From positions 3,224,001-3,288,000 of the forward strand of contig CM007990.1 of NCBI GenBank assembly GCA_002189035.1: a stretch of DNA of 64,000 bases, in the 5' to 3' direction. Origin of the DNA: Utricularia gibba (lineage: Eukaryota; Streptophyta; Magnoliopsida; Lamiales; Lentibulariaceae). Below the pieces are notes generated by a model. It had not been told where the DNA came from. It did no database searches and saw only the letters and a list, made by a program, of their open reading frames with translations. Below, piece by piece: positions 24,716-35,873 of this stretch. How positions within the stretch are numbered: position 1 is the stretch's first letter; every line of letters starts with the position of its first letter. The position numbers and the translations under genes were made by a program.

Positions 24716-25520
24716 GAATTAGGGTTTAAGATTTAGATATAATGTAAAATTTTCCTAAAAATTAGTACTATTTTCATCCAATGTATTGCAATAAAAAATT
24801 TGCGACGATGGACTTTTAGATGAGGTTGCTATGTTTTTAATATTTGATTTAAGTTATATTGAATAGCATTAATTTTAAAGTTTTATAAATGTATTCAATT
24901 TTCAGTTTATAAATTTTTTTGGTAAATAATATAAAATTATATTATATATTTTGATATAACAAAGTTTATATTGTAAAGTTTACATATTTTTGAAATATAT
25001 AAAAATTGAATAATAGTTAATTAATGTAGTATTTCATGACTCAACACAAAAATTTTAAAAAATTATAAAGTTAATGAAAAAAACTAAATTTTTAATTTTT
25101 TTTTATAAAATAGGATAAAATTAAAATTTATAAAAATTAAACAAAATTACTTTAAAAAACTTAATTTGAATGTTTGTGTAGAGAAAGAGTCTGAAATGCA
25201 TATTTTGCACAAAAGTACAATCCATACAACCAAACAAGTCCATACGTTTACAACTTCAGCATTCTGTTTTGAATTGTACAGGAGAGAAAACTAAACCAAA
25301 AGCCTATTTCTAAACACAAAGCAATAGCCAACAACGGCATAGCATCTAAATTTGCATACCCCACCCCAATTTACAGATTTCATGCAAAAGAAAAGGTATC
25401 TCAAATGCCCAATCGCTGTCCTCATAATGGGAAGAAAACAAATTCCATCACAAAAATGAATACGGAATCCCTTTCACCCGTGAAAAAAAAAAAAAAACAA
25501 GAGTTGAAGGCAGAGAGTGG
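24716..25520. other. AT-rich spacer and likely 3' region of the myosin-binding protein gene
   Basis: Nothing coding recognised in 24716-25200. From about 25200 to 25520 the sequence becomes less AT-rich and probably holds the 3' untranslated region of the minus-strand gene ending at 25521. The plus-strand frame at 25405-25635 is a shadow of its last exon. Confidence 0.5.
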
Positions 25521-27344
25521 TCAAACGCTTGTTCTTGAAAGCAGCATTGAGTGTTTTGTGCAGGAACCTCGATCCAAAATCATTTGTAAGCCAACACAGT
25601 TGTCCGGTGCCCCAAACATGTACCTGGGAGAATGATTAAAAAACAAAAAGACTCAGCATTGCGGCCAAATGTCTCAAAGATTACAAGGTCAATGATGCCT
25701 TCTTGGCCCATGACATGGCCAACAATCAGCATGATATCAGAGGCGAAGATAACCTATGTAGAACACATCACACTTCTTGTTACCTGCATCTGTGAGCTTT
25801 ACTTCGGCAAATAAGGAAAGAAGCAATCCACTGAACGAAATAGAAATGTAGTCAGTTCTAGAGATGAAACAAAAAGCTACAACCATAAAGTAAGGCAGTC
25901 AGAGCAACTTCACAAAGAGAACTTGTGACTAAGGAAGTAGAGAAAGGGTCACCATTGCCTTGAATAATGATACATAAGTAGTCCATCTGAAAGTGGTTTG
26001 CTTCTTTGATTGCATTCCTCTATTAGAAGATGACATGTCTTTGCACAAGTTCTGAGCTATCTCCCTCAAAAGTACAAGCTGTGCTTTATCAGTACCCATT
26101 GAGATGATTGTGTGCCTCATTGTTTCACGATCAGCCTCAAGAGCTTGAAGTCTTGCATACAGCTTCTGAATTTCTAGGTCATGGACACCAGAACCCATAG
26201 AAGTTGTCATGTGCTCACCAGAGACATCGCCAACAGTCTTCAGATTCATAGAACCACTTGAAGCTCCTTGATGAATGGAATCAATTGTGTAAACTCTATC
26301 GTTCATGTCATCTCCAACTTCTGTTGCATTATACATCCCTTTTTTATTAGATTTCATATCCAAATTCTCCGTCTCAACTTTCCTTAAACTGCTATCCAGT
26401 TCTGGAGAACGTGATGGAAAGTCAGCAACTATCTCCTCAACAATTATTGATGGGGTGCATATGCTGTCAGTAGATAAATTTCTCAAGTGTGTTGGTGAGT
26501 GGGGAGTCTGACCGACTACAAACATATCAGGCGCATTTTTCAAGCCAGAGTTTCCATTATCAGGACGAGTGGTCCTTGGGCTTCGCTCCAACTGGTAGAT
26601 TCGATGTTCCAAGTCCTTTAGTTGGTCTTCCTGTGGAGAATCTTCATATTTCTGAGCATCTCCTGCTTCTTTGTCACCGTCATCAAAGGAAATCAGAGGC
26701 TCATGTGTATTGCACATGAGACGGGGATAAACATCTTGAGAAAACTCATGTTGCCCTTCAAGATTTTTACTTAGGCTAGTACTTCGGCTCATGGTTTTTT
26801 CAATATCAGACCCATCAGCCTCAGGGTCAGCCTCTGTGAGACCATAACTTGTCAATCTCCACTTGCACAATTTTACCTTACGCAAAAGTGACTCAATTGT
26901 CTGCTCTCTCGTATACAATAAGTCCTCAAGGGCCAATATCTCCTGCTGATCATGTTCCATTCTCTCTTCTGCAAACCTTTTGAACTGCCTAGCCTCCATC
27001 TCAATCTCCGCTTTCTCCCTCTGGAGCCTCAGAATCATCGACATGGCCTCGTCAGTAGCTGAAGCGGATGCATTTCTCTCTTCCTCCAACTCTGCAGCAA
27101 GATCCTGAATTGTTTGTTGCTGGCTGGCAACCATTTCTCTTAGCACACCACATTCATCTTCAGCATCAATACGAGCGTAACCAGGGTCACTGAATCCGCT
27201 TTTCTCCACAAACTCATCAAATTTCCTCTTGACTGACCGGAAATAAGTTCCTGAAGGAGATGTATCCAACTCTAGCGCAGAGCAGCTACTCCCGCAGTAA
27301 AGACACTTGACGACCCCCGATTGAGGTGCCTTGTCAGGATCCAT
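25521..27344 (-). CDS. Myosin-binding protein with GTD-binding domain (MYOB/DUF593 family), three coding exons
   Basis: These proteins bind the globular tail of plant myosin XI and act as receptors on vesicles moving along actin. Exon 1 (27344-25959) starts at ATGGATCCTGAC; the frame extends upstream only with GTG codons. The N-terminus has KCLYCGSSCSALELD, then the coiled-coil GTD-binding domain at about residues 67-160 (REMVASQQQTIQDLAAELEE, ending RKVKLCKWRLTSYG). A second coiled coil near residues 390-440 (EIQKLYARLQALEADRETM, then AQLVLLREIAQNLCKDM) is typical of the MYOB7-like subgroup. The long open frame ends in TLSLLP, unlike the family. The conserved tail is supplied by exon 2 (25830-25784, WIASFLICRSKAHRCR) and exon 3 (25623-25521, YMFGAPDNCVGLQMILDRG...LLSRTSV). 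Phases agree, giving 511 residues. The first intron donor is GC after AAG; a GT donor 6 bp further is the alternative. Confidence 0.9.
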
Positions 27345-27950
27345 GACCGGCACACATCAACTTGTACTTCCACCACCAAATTCAATTCCGGAAAATCCAC
27401 AGAGTTATTGACCTTCAGATCATAGCAAGAAAATCTCTAGAGATGGGCATAGATGAAGTCTGAGCCTCTAAACAACTAAAGAAAAAGGCGTAAAACACAT
27501 CCCTCTAATGAAATTCAGGGCAGGGCACGCCCAATCGGCAGAACGAGAGGGAAGTGAGTTTACCTAAAGCGCGACGAAAGCAACTCAAAATCCGTTCCTG
27601 GTCAAGAGAATCGATCTTGTCGAGCGTTTTACCCAGAACAAAAGCAGGGTAGGGATAAGTTGCGAAGATTGGAACTTTTGAAACCCTAGAGATTTCGTTT
27701 GAAGCACTGGAGGAGCCTCGCTCCGGAACAAAGGAAAAAGCAAATACAGGTGTGGAAAGGTCGCCGGGCAGTCAGACCTCACGCGCGGTGCACTGCATCG
27801 TCAAGAAACTCCCTGGCAGTAGCAATACACAATCCTCCCCGCCCCCCGCCTCATAATGTGAACCAAAAACATCCATCCCAGGTCTGCTGGTCCCTTTTAA
27901 GTCCCAAGTCCCAACCGGATAAAGCAGTTTATTGAGTGGAATATATTCTT
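27345..27950 (-). promoter_or_regulatory. 5' leader region of the myosin-binding protein gene
   Basis: On the minus strand GCTTTAG/GTAAAC near 27564 looks like a donor in the leader, and a pyrimidine-rich stretch ending near 27420 could be the acceptor, so a 5'UTR intron is likely. The transcription start is not defined by the sequence. The open frames here (27585-27782 minus, 27699-27935 plus) look like chance frames in a less AT-rich leader. Confidence 0.4.
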
Positions 27951-29700
27951 TATTATTATTATTCTTTTTTTGGACTCATGCCTTTGCTTGAACTTATTTG
28001 TAAGCACCCCCATTTGGGCTTTCGGATTGGATGGATACTTTTAGGAAGGATTGCTCTCACTGCTAGACGGGATTCACTCCTTCGATGGCGACTTCAACTG
28101 GGGTAATTTTGTTTCCCTTTTTTTGGAAATTAGCATGTTTTTTTTAACATTGGGAGAAAATTGATTCTCACACACAAGGACAGAAATGGATCATTTAATC
28201 TATAATGAGCGAAATGTAGGCAGCCGAATTTTAATCAACATGATCCTTTGTCTTTGCAACTTCCGGTGAATGTAATCGCTAGGAAACGATGTCATGCGAT
28301 CAAATTTCTTCTCAATTTGAGAATATGTCATCAACTGCAATTGACTTCTATGGGGTGAGGGAAGGAGAAGGAGATGAATAATTTATTTGGTTGACAGTAG
28401 TTGCCCCGCCCCATGTTCCTGTAGTTCAATGCCAATTCCTGTGTGACATTATTGTTTTATTTTCAAGTAACCATTTTTATAATAAGAAATGGATCTAAAT
28501 TCCTGTGTTTCCATGCTAATTCCTGAAGTTGCCCATTTTTATCTTGCTCAGTCGTCCAATTTTTGATAAAAATATCCTTGAAATCGTTAGATTATGTTGG
28601 AATTCCTGTAGTCATATTATCAATACTTTTATATAAATTCTTATTATGTAATAATATAAAAAAATAGGAATACATGGATGGAGGTAGTGATTGTGCAAAA
28701 AAAATATGTCTTGTTTCATCTCTAAATTTCACTGTGTTGCCCTCTATTTTATTCTACTTGCTGTCGTTCAAGTTTTTTGTTGATCCACCATTCCTTCTTT
28801 TTCCATTACATACTTCCTTCGTTTTTTTTTTCCGATGTCAATAGGATGCGAAGCTATAGCTCATTTGGGTTGCCAATGTGATGATTTGTGGATACGTAGA
28901 GTGGCCTAATATATGACGTAGACAGCCTTCATGTGTGGCTTGAGCCACCACACTATCTCTCGTAGAGATGCATCGGCATTTATGAGCATACAAACAAAAC
29001 AACACGAGATATCTGAGTTGGGTGAGATCATCTGAATCCGCACTCGCCACTTGAATCCATCCTTCCCTTAGATCATAGATTCTGAAAAACATGGGGCGGC
29101 CCCCGTAAACGGTTTTTTGTTTTTGTTTTTGTTTTGAATTACTGGAACGAGTTGAACATAGAATAGGTGAATGACGAACACAGAAGCCAAGTTGTTACCA
29201 AATCAATGGCCTGGTTTAAGAACAATGGAACACTGATTATTTGAGCTGATCTTTCAGTCTGCGATACCGTCTTATTTGCAGGACGCATTTGTTTCGAATC
29301 GTATACTTAGGATGACCAAAATTCTAGTGAACGGTAGTTGTGGCATTAGAATCAGGATGCTTACTGGATGGAGTGAATGAAGATGTTGCCCTTTTTGCAT
29401 GCCTGTATGTGAACGAAGGTGTAGCATATTACAAAGTCAAGCCTCTTCGGAAGACTGGAAACATATCATTAGGATTCTCTTATATAACCTGTGGATGAGG
29501 CTAATTTCAAGGTGTGGAGTGTCGCAAACTTCATGGTGGTTTCCTGGTTTTTATCGTTAGCCTCACCCAAAGCAAACTTTTTGGTGACCAGAGCAGAAAT
29601 AGATAATCAGTGGAGACCGAGCAGAACAACTTTGCGTATACCAACCAATATACAAGGAATGAAGCTAGCACGTACATGTTAACAGCTTTCAAAATGGAGT
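27951..29700. other. Spacer between the two host genes
   Basis: Mixed AT-rich DNA. The minus-strand frame at 28838-29092 matches no family I know and shows no supporting context. A short imperfect repeat of GTTTTT units lies at about 29110-29137. 29500-29700 probably includes the 3' end of the mTERF transcript. Confidence 0.5.
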
Positions 29701-30672
29701 CTATGTCACAGGATCACGGTTCGTGCACCACAAGGGAGAAGTTCTTACCGGCGATGAAGTGCCACAGCAAACCTCCAACCGCTCTAGAAATCTCCCTTCC
29801 GACAGCTTCAACATTGTGGGGAGTTTCAAGCACACCCCTCTGTCCACGCACATTCTGTGTCTCTGCTTTATCCTCTTCTCTAAGCTAAACGAGAAGTACT
29901 GGGGAAACTCCACCAATTCCTTCAATTCCCTACCCATTTCCATCACAAAGTAATCGAATTTGGGCTCGAAGTTATCCTCGATGCTGTAGCAGAACAGTGG
30001 TGGAAATCTCCTGAACATTTTGATTGCATCCCTGTACGGAAACCCAAGTTTCTGCAAGTATTCAATCCGAGGTATGAACTTATTCTCTACCGAGCAAGAT
30101 AAAAGGGATGCCCATTTCGCGACGTCCTCAATTCCTATTGAGCCCTGGAGAAAGTAGAGAGTGGGCCGGAGCTGGAGGTCGACGCTGCAAGCGAGTAGGC
30201 GTGGACGGCGATGGATGACGTGGGGGAGATCCGCGGCCTTCACGTGGACCTCATGGAGGAGGAAATCTGCAGCCGGAATTATAATTTCGGCGGTGGAACA
30301 AGTAAGCAGATCTGGACACATAGGGAACATGCGGCGGAGATCGTGGATTGAGAGACCCATAGAAAATAGATACTCGACTGTGGATTTTATTTGCGCCAGC
30401 GGCGTGGAAATCAGCGGCGGGTGTGAGGTAAGGCAGTTGAGGGAATCGACGCCGATAGAATCCAAATAGAGCAGAATTTCTCGGATTTGGGAATTGTCGG
30501 GATGAGAAGAAGGGACATTACCTGGCGATTTCAGCTGCAGAGGTTTGGGTCTTGAGGGGACAGATTTGGAGACTGGGAGGGGTAGGCTCCTGCGGCGATG
30601 AACAATCGGGGAGTTTATAGGCACGGCGGCGGCGGCGGCGGTGGAGGAGGAGAAGTGAAGTGTTTCCTGCAT
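29701..30672 (-). CDS. mTERF-family protein, organelle-targeted
   Basis: A single 323-codon frame without introns, ATG at 30672. mTERF proteins are helical-repeat nucleic-acid-binding proteins that act in plastid or mitochondrial gene expression. Residues 1-60 are rich in Ser, Ala, Pro and Arg with few acids (an STAAAAAVP run, RRRSLPLPVSKSVPSRPKP), which fits a transit peptide. About six mTERF repeats follow, with the family's Pro-x-Leu helix pairs: HPPLISTPLAQIKSTVEYLF, CPDLLTCS, RRPRLLACSV, SLLSCSVENKFIPRIEYL, FPPLFCYSIEDNFEPKFDYF and FPQYFSFSLEKRIKQRHRM. The length is typical of the shorter plant members. An upstream ATG at 30742 opens a 74-codon frame that overlaps this start in another frame and could reduce translation. 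I cannot tell which mTERF subgroup or organelle. Confidence 0.92.
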   Translation of the reverse strand: MQETLHFSSSTAAAAAVPINSPIVHRRRSLPLPVSKSVPSRPKPLQLKSPGNVPSSHPDNSQIREILLYLDSIGVDSLNCLTSHPPLISTPLAQIKSTVEYLFSMGLSIHDLRRMFPMCPDLLTCSTAEIIIPAADFLLHEVHVKAADLPHVIHRRPRLLACSVDLQLRPTLYFLQGSIGIEDVAKWASLLSCSVENKFIPRIEYLQKLGFPYRDAIKMFRRFPPLFCYSIEDNFEPKFDYFVMEMGRELKELVEFPQYFSFSLEKRIKQRHRMCVDRGVCLKLPTMLKLSEGRFLERLEVCCGTSSPVRTSPLWCTNRDPVT

Positions 30673-30742
30673 AACTGACTACATTTTGTCTCGCAGTGGG
30701 CGCGATGCAAATGGAGGAGGAGGTGAGGCGGAGGCGCCTCAT
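30518..30742 (-). promoter_or_regulatory. Overlapping upstream open frame before the mTERF start
   Basis: ATG at 30742 opens a 74-codon frame that passes over the mTERF start (30672) in a different frame and ends inside it. If the mRNA leader includes it, it would be an inhibitory uORF. The transcript start is unknown, so this is only a possibility. Confidence 0.3.
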
Positions 30743-31296
30743 CTTATCCAGAAAAATCTTATCGAGCCCTTTAAAGATGGGGATTTGGTTAGAGCCTTTT
30801 AGAATCCAGGTTCCAAACTAATAAAAATAGAGCGCATAAATCCAATTCTACGGGTTTAGATAAATTGCATAAATTTATTATAATTCAGTAATTTTTTTTT
30901 GCAAAATGACTTTATGGGGTGCAAAATGGGTATATGCTACATGGAGATGATCCTGGGAGAGAAATGTGTGAATTGGTAGGAGAGTGGAACACCAAGTCCT
31001 TGTTAGGCAAAATCGTTAGCAGGAATTAGAACAGGGTAGTGAGGGCTGTTTCCATAGGACTTGAAAAATAACCGACTTGTAGTAGCTCTAGAGCATTCAG
31101 CGGTTATGTGTTAATAGGATTACAAATACAACCGTCATGTACAAAAAGTAGTTGACACCTTCAAAATTTAGTCGAGTCAGTTTCCTCTATAAATAAGGGA
31201 ATGTTCGAAGAAAAAAAAAAGATTACGCATTCTACATAATCTTTGTAAAACTCTATTCCTCTTCACTTTAGTGAAACCCGTTTCTTTGGTGAGCTT
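30743..31296. other. Upstream region of the mTERF gene
   Basis: Presumably includes the mTERF promoter on the minus strand, since the gene begins at 30672. I see no clear TATA box at a sure position. The right part (about 31150-31296) is flanking DNA of the solo LTR that follows. Confidence 0.4.
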
Positions 31297-32688
31297 TATT
31301 GGTCTATGTGTTCTAGAGACAATCAAATTATTAACAAATCTTATCTTTTGATATTTACTTTGAATTGTGATCAAATTTATATCATTAATAAAATCTTCTA
31401 CTTGATCTATGTGCTATATAAATTATGATAAGATTATAATGTGAGATTCTTCAAGCATCTATGTTCAAGTTAAAAATTCCTTGGCTAGAGTATTTGTAAA
31501 ATGAGGATATGACAAATACGAATAAGTTGGCATATATTGGGTTTCCTAAACTATTTAGGCAATGGTTAATAGAACCTATGTGTGGGTGTTGATTAGAGAA
31601 TCGATTCATTGGATAACTCGTCTTCAAGATGCTATTATAGAAAGCTAACCAAGTGTTAGTAGCAAGATCTTGAATATGACAGCCGTGCAAGTAAATTTAG
31701 ATTTGAGGTTAACAAAGTTCTTGATTTTAAGCTTACATTTTCGCTCATTAATAATGTGAGTCTAACCATGACTTACCTAGTATGGATAAGAAGGGATGTG
31801 ACTCCTTAATGTTTGAGATAGTTGATTGATCAATAAATGATTCATCACTCATGTTAGCTATGAGATCTTATCTCAAGTAATTGCATCAAAGACTAACAGT
31901 AAGTCTTGGGCTCAGGGTAATGACACTCAAAGTGTTTGAGTAGGTCATTCAGTGTTAGCACTCAAATGCAATTATAAGTTCGATATATCAGAAAGACACA
32001 CACTCATGTTCTAGTATCGAATGAGATATAAGTATGATGAAAGTTGTTCATTACATGGTGGCTTGTCATGGAAAGACTCATTAAGTTCACCTGATTATTC
32101 TTACATCCTGGAGATCATGATATGTTTCTATACATCACTCATGATCGACAATGATAGATTTAATTAATTAAGATATAATTAATAAATCTATTATTACGGC
32201 CTTGATTGAAGAAGCCTATAGAGTCACACATAATAATGGAATCACTTATCGATATAAAATAGAATGACACAATTATATGAGATGTAGTTGGTAAAGTGGA
32301 TAAACTAAATAGAGAGTTATTTTGAGATTAATATTGATTAAGTTCAAAATAAAAGATCTGATATAGATAAGATTTGGAACATACATATATATCCACAAGA
32401 TAAGATCTTTACGGAGATTTGATTTGATATGTTATATCTATCAGAAAGATTTGATCCGCAGAGATTGCCATATCTTTGTTTTCTCTGAGATTGATCCGCC
32501 AGGGGGCGATTTTCTCTACTAGCATTTGGGGAGATCGACCATTATTATGTGGCTTTAAGAAGGTTATCGACGGAGTGCTTCACGTGTGGATACTATAGAG
32601 GCCATCTACCGTTGGCGGTTGGTGAATAACAAAGTCCATTGAAAGGTATTTTTAGAATCGCCATATTTGATGTATACCGTATTCCAAT
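31297..32688 (+). repeat. Solo LTR, TGTTRG family (copy 2), right end truncated
   Basis: Aligns with 9636-11093 from TTGGTCTATGTGTTCTAGAG at about 31297 through GGTTATCGACGGAGTGCTTC and GTATACCGTATTCCAA. At about 32688 the match stops and Tat-type LTR sequence begins, so the last 100 or so bases are missing. No target duplication can be tested. Confidence 0.75.
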
Positions 32689-33240
32689 ACTATTGAGGGT
32701 GGAAAATCGATGTCCGAAAGGAGGCCGATTTTCAGGTTACGAGTGCAGCCGGATGTGCTGCACCTGGTTATGTTTTTGGTACTTTACTTTGGTTTGGTTT
32801 GCAGAAAAGAAGATAGGCGAGGATTTTTACGTGGAAACCGTCGGAGAACGAGGAAAACCACGGAGTTGTCGGAGCTCACCGGAGAAAAATCTTCATTAGA
32901 TGGAGCCGAGGAGAGAAATACAAGTTGGAGGGCTTGGAGTCAAAACCCTTTCTCTTCCTCATACTTATAGGAGAGACTGATCTGACAGAATCCTGAATTC
33001 TGTAGATGCCGGCCGCTTTCTTCACCTGCAATATGTATTGTGGTTTTTCTTTTCAGATTGCCAACGCCTGCTCTGCTGTAATTTGGACACTTTTCAGACT
33101 GTGCAAAGTAGTCGCTGCTATCTAATTTCTGACGAATATCGGTTTGTCGACTGGCACCAGGCTGTCAAAACACCTTTTGGCTCCTTTTCAGAAACCAATT
33201 ATCCACATCCGATTTGAACCCCATCAAATACGATATCTAC
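32689..33240 (-). repeat. Tat-type gypsy LTR fragment in minus orientation
   Basis: Aligns in the same direction as the LTR at 490-1030 (for example CCGATTTTCAGGTTACGAGT, then GTGGAAACCGTCGGAGAACG). Its orientation is therefore opposite to the plus-strand Tat element that follows at 33245. The plus-strand frames at 32639-32970 are chance frames. Confidence 0.72.
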
Positions 33241-33244
33241 GAGA

Positions 33245-33436
33245 AATCTACCAAGCTCCCCCAGCTCCACAGTTTTTCATTCGATGGTGATTTCCACATA
33301 AAAAATCTTATTCTCTACATTACAATTTTTACTGCAATAATAACCCAAGCACACAAATAGCAAATTCAAACTCGAAAATACTGATTTCATGTCCGAAAAT
33401 CGGCATAAACTACTAATCCAATTTTTACCCACAATA
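33245..33436 (+). repeat. 3' part of 5' LTR of the Tat-type element
   Basis: Aligns with the reverse complement of 490-680: AGCTCCACAGTTTTTCATTC, then GATTTCCACATAAAAAATC, and ends before TTTTAATGTC. Only this terminal third is present; the rest is replaced by the inverted copy at 32689-33240. Confidence 0.7.
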
Positions 33437-33438
33437 TT

Positions 33439-33458
33439 TTAATGTCTACCATGGGGAA
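33439..33458 (+). other. Degenerate Tat primer-binding site
   Basis: Reads TTAATGTCTACCATGGGGAA where the copy at 469-486 reads TTGGCGCCCACCGTGGGGCC. Six of the eight differences are G-to-A or C-to-T, the mark of cytosine deamination. Confidence 0.7.
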
Positions 33459-33511
33459 AGATCTATTGTCCCACTCAATAGTCCACTGGAGCTACCCGTT
33501 ATTTCCTCAAC

Positions 33512-34550
33512 ATGGCAAACATGAATACCACTATCAATACTAATAATGAAGGAAATGCAAGTGTGCAAGATCTAGGATTGATGGTCATAAATCGGGAACA
33601 GTTGAAAGCATTGATGACATAGATATTCTTAGATGTCTTCAGGGCTAAACTTGAACATGCAGGAAGAAACCCCAGTGATGGAACGAAGAGTTGGCAAGGA
33701 ACCAGTAGAGTTGTAATATATCCAAGAGACTGAAACCGAGTTAGAAACTGAAGAGGAGCTATTGAGGAGAAGAAGACGTAAAAAACTCATCTACGAATTG
33801 GGAACGGATAGGAAGAAAAGAGCTAGTGAAATTTTAGAAAGAACAGAGCATGAGCTGAGGAGAGAGTTGGTGGAAGTCCTTGAGAAGAAAAAGGAGATTG
33901 GATTATGGATAGAGCAACCCGTCAGGGAAGGCCGAGGATCCCGAGATGCATTCAAACAGAACATGTGCATGAGACTCAAGGATGTATTGGACGACATTCA
34001 TCTTGCTTTGAAAAGCAGTGCGGAGAGTTTAATCGAAACAATGGCGTTGCACTTCGATTCTTTTTTGGAAGAACTAATTGAAGAAGAACCTTAAAGAGGA
34101 TTCACGATCCTTGATGAACTACCAATGTACAATGGATAGGGGTACCCTATATCCCATGTGATCGATTTCGATATGAGAATGACAAGAGTAGGATATTCGG
34201 AAGCCATGAAATGCAAGCTATTCACATGCTTACTTCATAGCTGAGCAAAGACTTGGTTCAAACAGTTGAAAACATGTAGTGTGAGATCTTATCCTGAGTT
34301 GGCTTACTTTTTACAACCCGATATGTTAACATTAAGGCACACCATTCAAGACGGCATTATACTCAATTCGGTATGACCATCCCAAGGAGAGTTTGAGGAA
34401 GTTCATTGATCGATTCAAATGTCAAGCTCAGGATGTCCAATTGAACCTCAAAGAAAGAGTGGAGATAATGAAGCGAGCCTCGAGGACTTCAAAACTGAGA
34501 TAGAGCCTGTCAAAATCGCCACTAAAGAATTTAAGGGAACTTCAAAGAAA
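33512..34550 (+). pseudogene. Tat-type gag remnant
   Basis: An ATG at 33512 starts a frame with LGLMVINREQLKAL, as in the copy at 1-414. A 110-codon Glu/Arg/Lys-rich frame (33762-34094) carries TEEELLRRRRRKKLIYELGT and a coiled-coil style segment. A decayed Retrotrans_gag region follows (about 34100-34500; DPISHV-like YPISHVIDF and AKTWFKQL). Multiple stops. Confidence 0.8.
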
Positions 34551-34556
34551 GATCAT

Positions 34557-35873
34557 TGATAAACGGGAATTTTAGCATGTCGTTGCATTAAAACCAAATT
34601 TCCATATCAAATAAATTTATAGCCCTTAATCTACAAAAAATACAAATTTTGAAAACTTGTATAGTAGATGTCGGGGTCGATCACAAGGAGCTTGTGCTTG
34701 TCATGTATTTCAGCTGATACAGAATTCAAAGTAATGGTAAGTTTTAGTCTAGGCTCGGACCAACAGTGGTAAATAAGTTCGGTAAACAAGATCAGTAAAC
34801 AATATCAAGTCTTAACACTAAGGTAACATGTACTAGTTTTAACTCAGAATAATACTAATGTGCCTTAAGGATCTACAGGTAGTGTAGTGCCAAAATTCCT
34901 AATTTAATCTACCATGTTCCTACACTCACAACTTCAAACAACCTAAGTCTACCCAGGTCTTCATCATATTTTCGACTAAGCTAGTCCTTCATATCATCAC
35001 CAACCTTGTAATTAGGTCTACCCACATGGAAGCATATAGAACTAGGTCTATCTGGTTCTACTGGTTCTACCCGAAGTAACACCTATTGCTCTTGTCTTGA
35101 TTTGTTGGTCTACCTCTAAATCAAGCATCTAAGTTGTGAAGCGACTTATTCCTCTCCTTAGGTCTACCCATGGTTTGATAGAAACAAGAGCTAACAAACA
35201 ATGGTCAATTCTATTAAGACTCTTAGACCCACACCACCATGCTTCACCTTAAGACACTCCTAGGGTTTAGCTACTCATGCTTTGAAGGTAAAATGTAATG
35301 GCATTAACATAAAACAACAAAAATGTTAAGAACATTGTGCAGAAGTTGGATGCTGAACTGGGTCTTGATCTTCTTCCTTGAAGCTGGAGGTTCTTCTCCA
35401 AAAAAATCGCTTTTCTTCCTCCTTCTCCTTCAGTATCCTTCATCTTCGAGTTGGGGGAGAAACCCCTTCGTGTTTGTTCTGAAAATTTTGGGGTGTACTC
35501 CCCTTTTTTGCGACTCTCTCTCCTCATCTTTCTCTTGCCTCCCACTACCCAAGGCAAGTACATTCTCTGACAGATCTGCTGCTCCTGGCCTTGACTTGTA
35601 GACTGCCACCGTGACACTGTACTCATTGCCCCCCTGCAGCCTGATGACTTGCACGAAATCCAGATTTTTCTTTGATTTTTGGGTTGCTGCTAGACTCGAA
35701 AATCGGGTTAGACATGGGGTGGGCTAAATCAAAGGATTTAGCCCACTAAATTTTCTTAAATTACATTTTCTTAAATTACATAAAAACACTTAAAACTATA
35801 AAATAAACACTTAAAAATAATTAAAAATTTATGATTTTTCATCCCTTCAAACATGAAAATTTGTGTGTTATCA
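34557..35873 (-). repeat. Solo LTR of Athila-type family (copy B)
   Basis: TGATAAACGG...GTGTTATCA, 1317 bp, flanked by ATCAT (34552-34556) and ATTAT (35874-35878), a 5-bp duplication with one C-to-T change. It aligns with copy A throughout and interrupts the Tat gag. The frames at 35267-35654 are chance frames. Confidence 0.88.

Noticed and set aside
25405-25814. Plus-strand frames at the end of the myosin-binding protein gene
   Set aside because: They lie opposite exons 2 and 3 of the minus-strand gene and have no family text.
28838-29092. Minus-strand frame of 84 codons between the two host genes
   Set aside because: No recognisable domain, no splice context, and frames of this length are expected by chance.
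32639-32970. Two overlapping Arg-rich plus-strand frames
   Set aside because: They sit in Tat LTR sequence, which is non-coding in the homologous copy.
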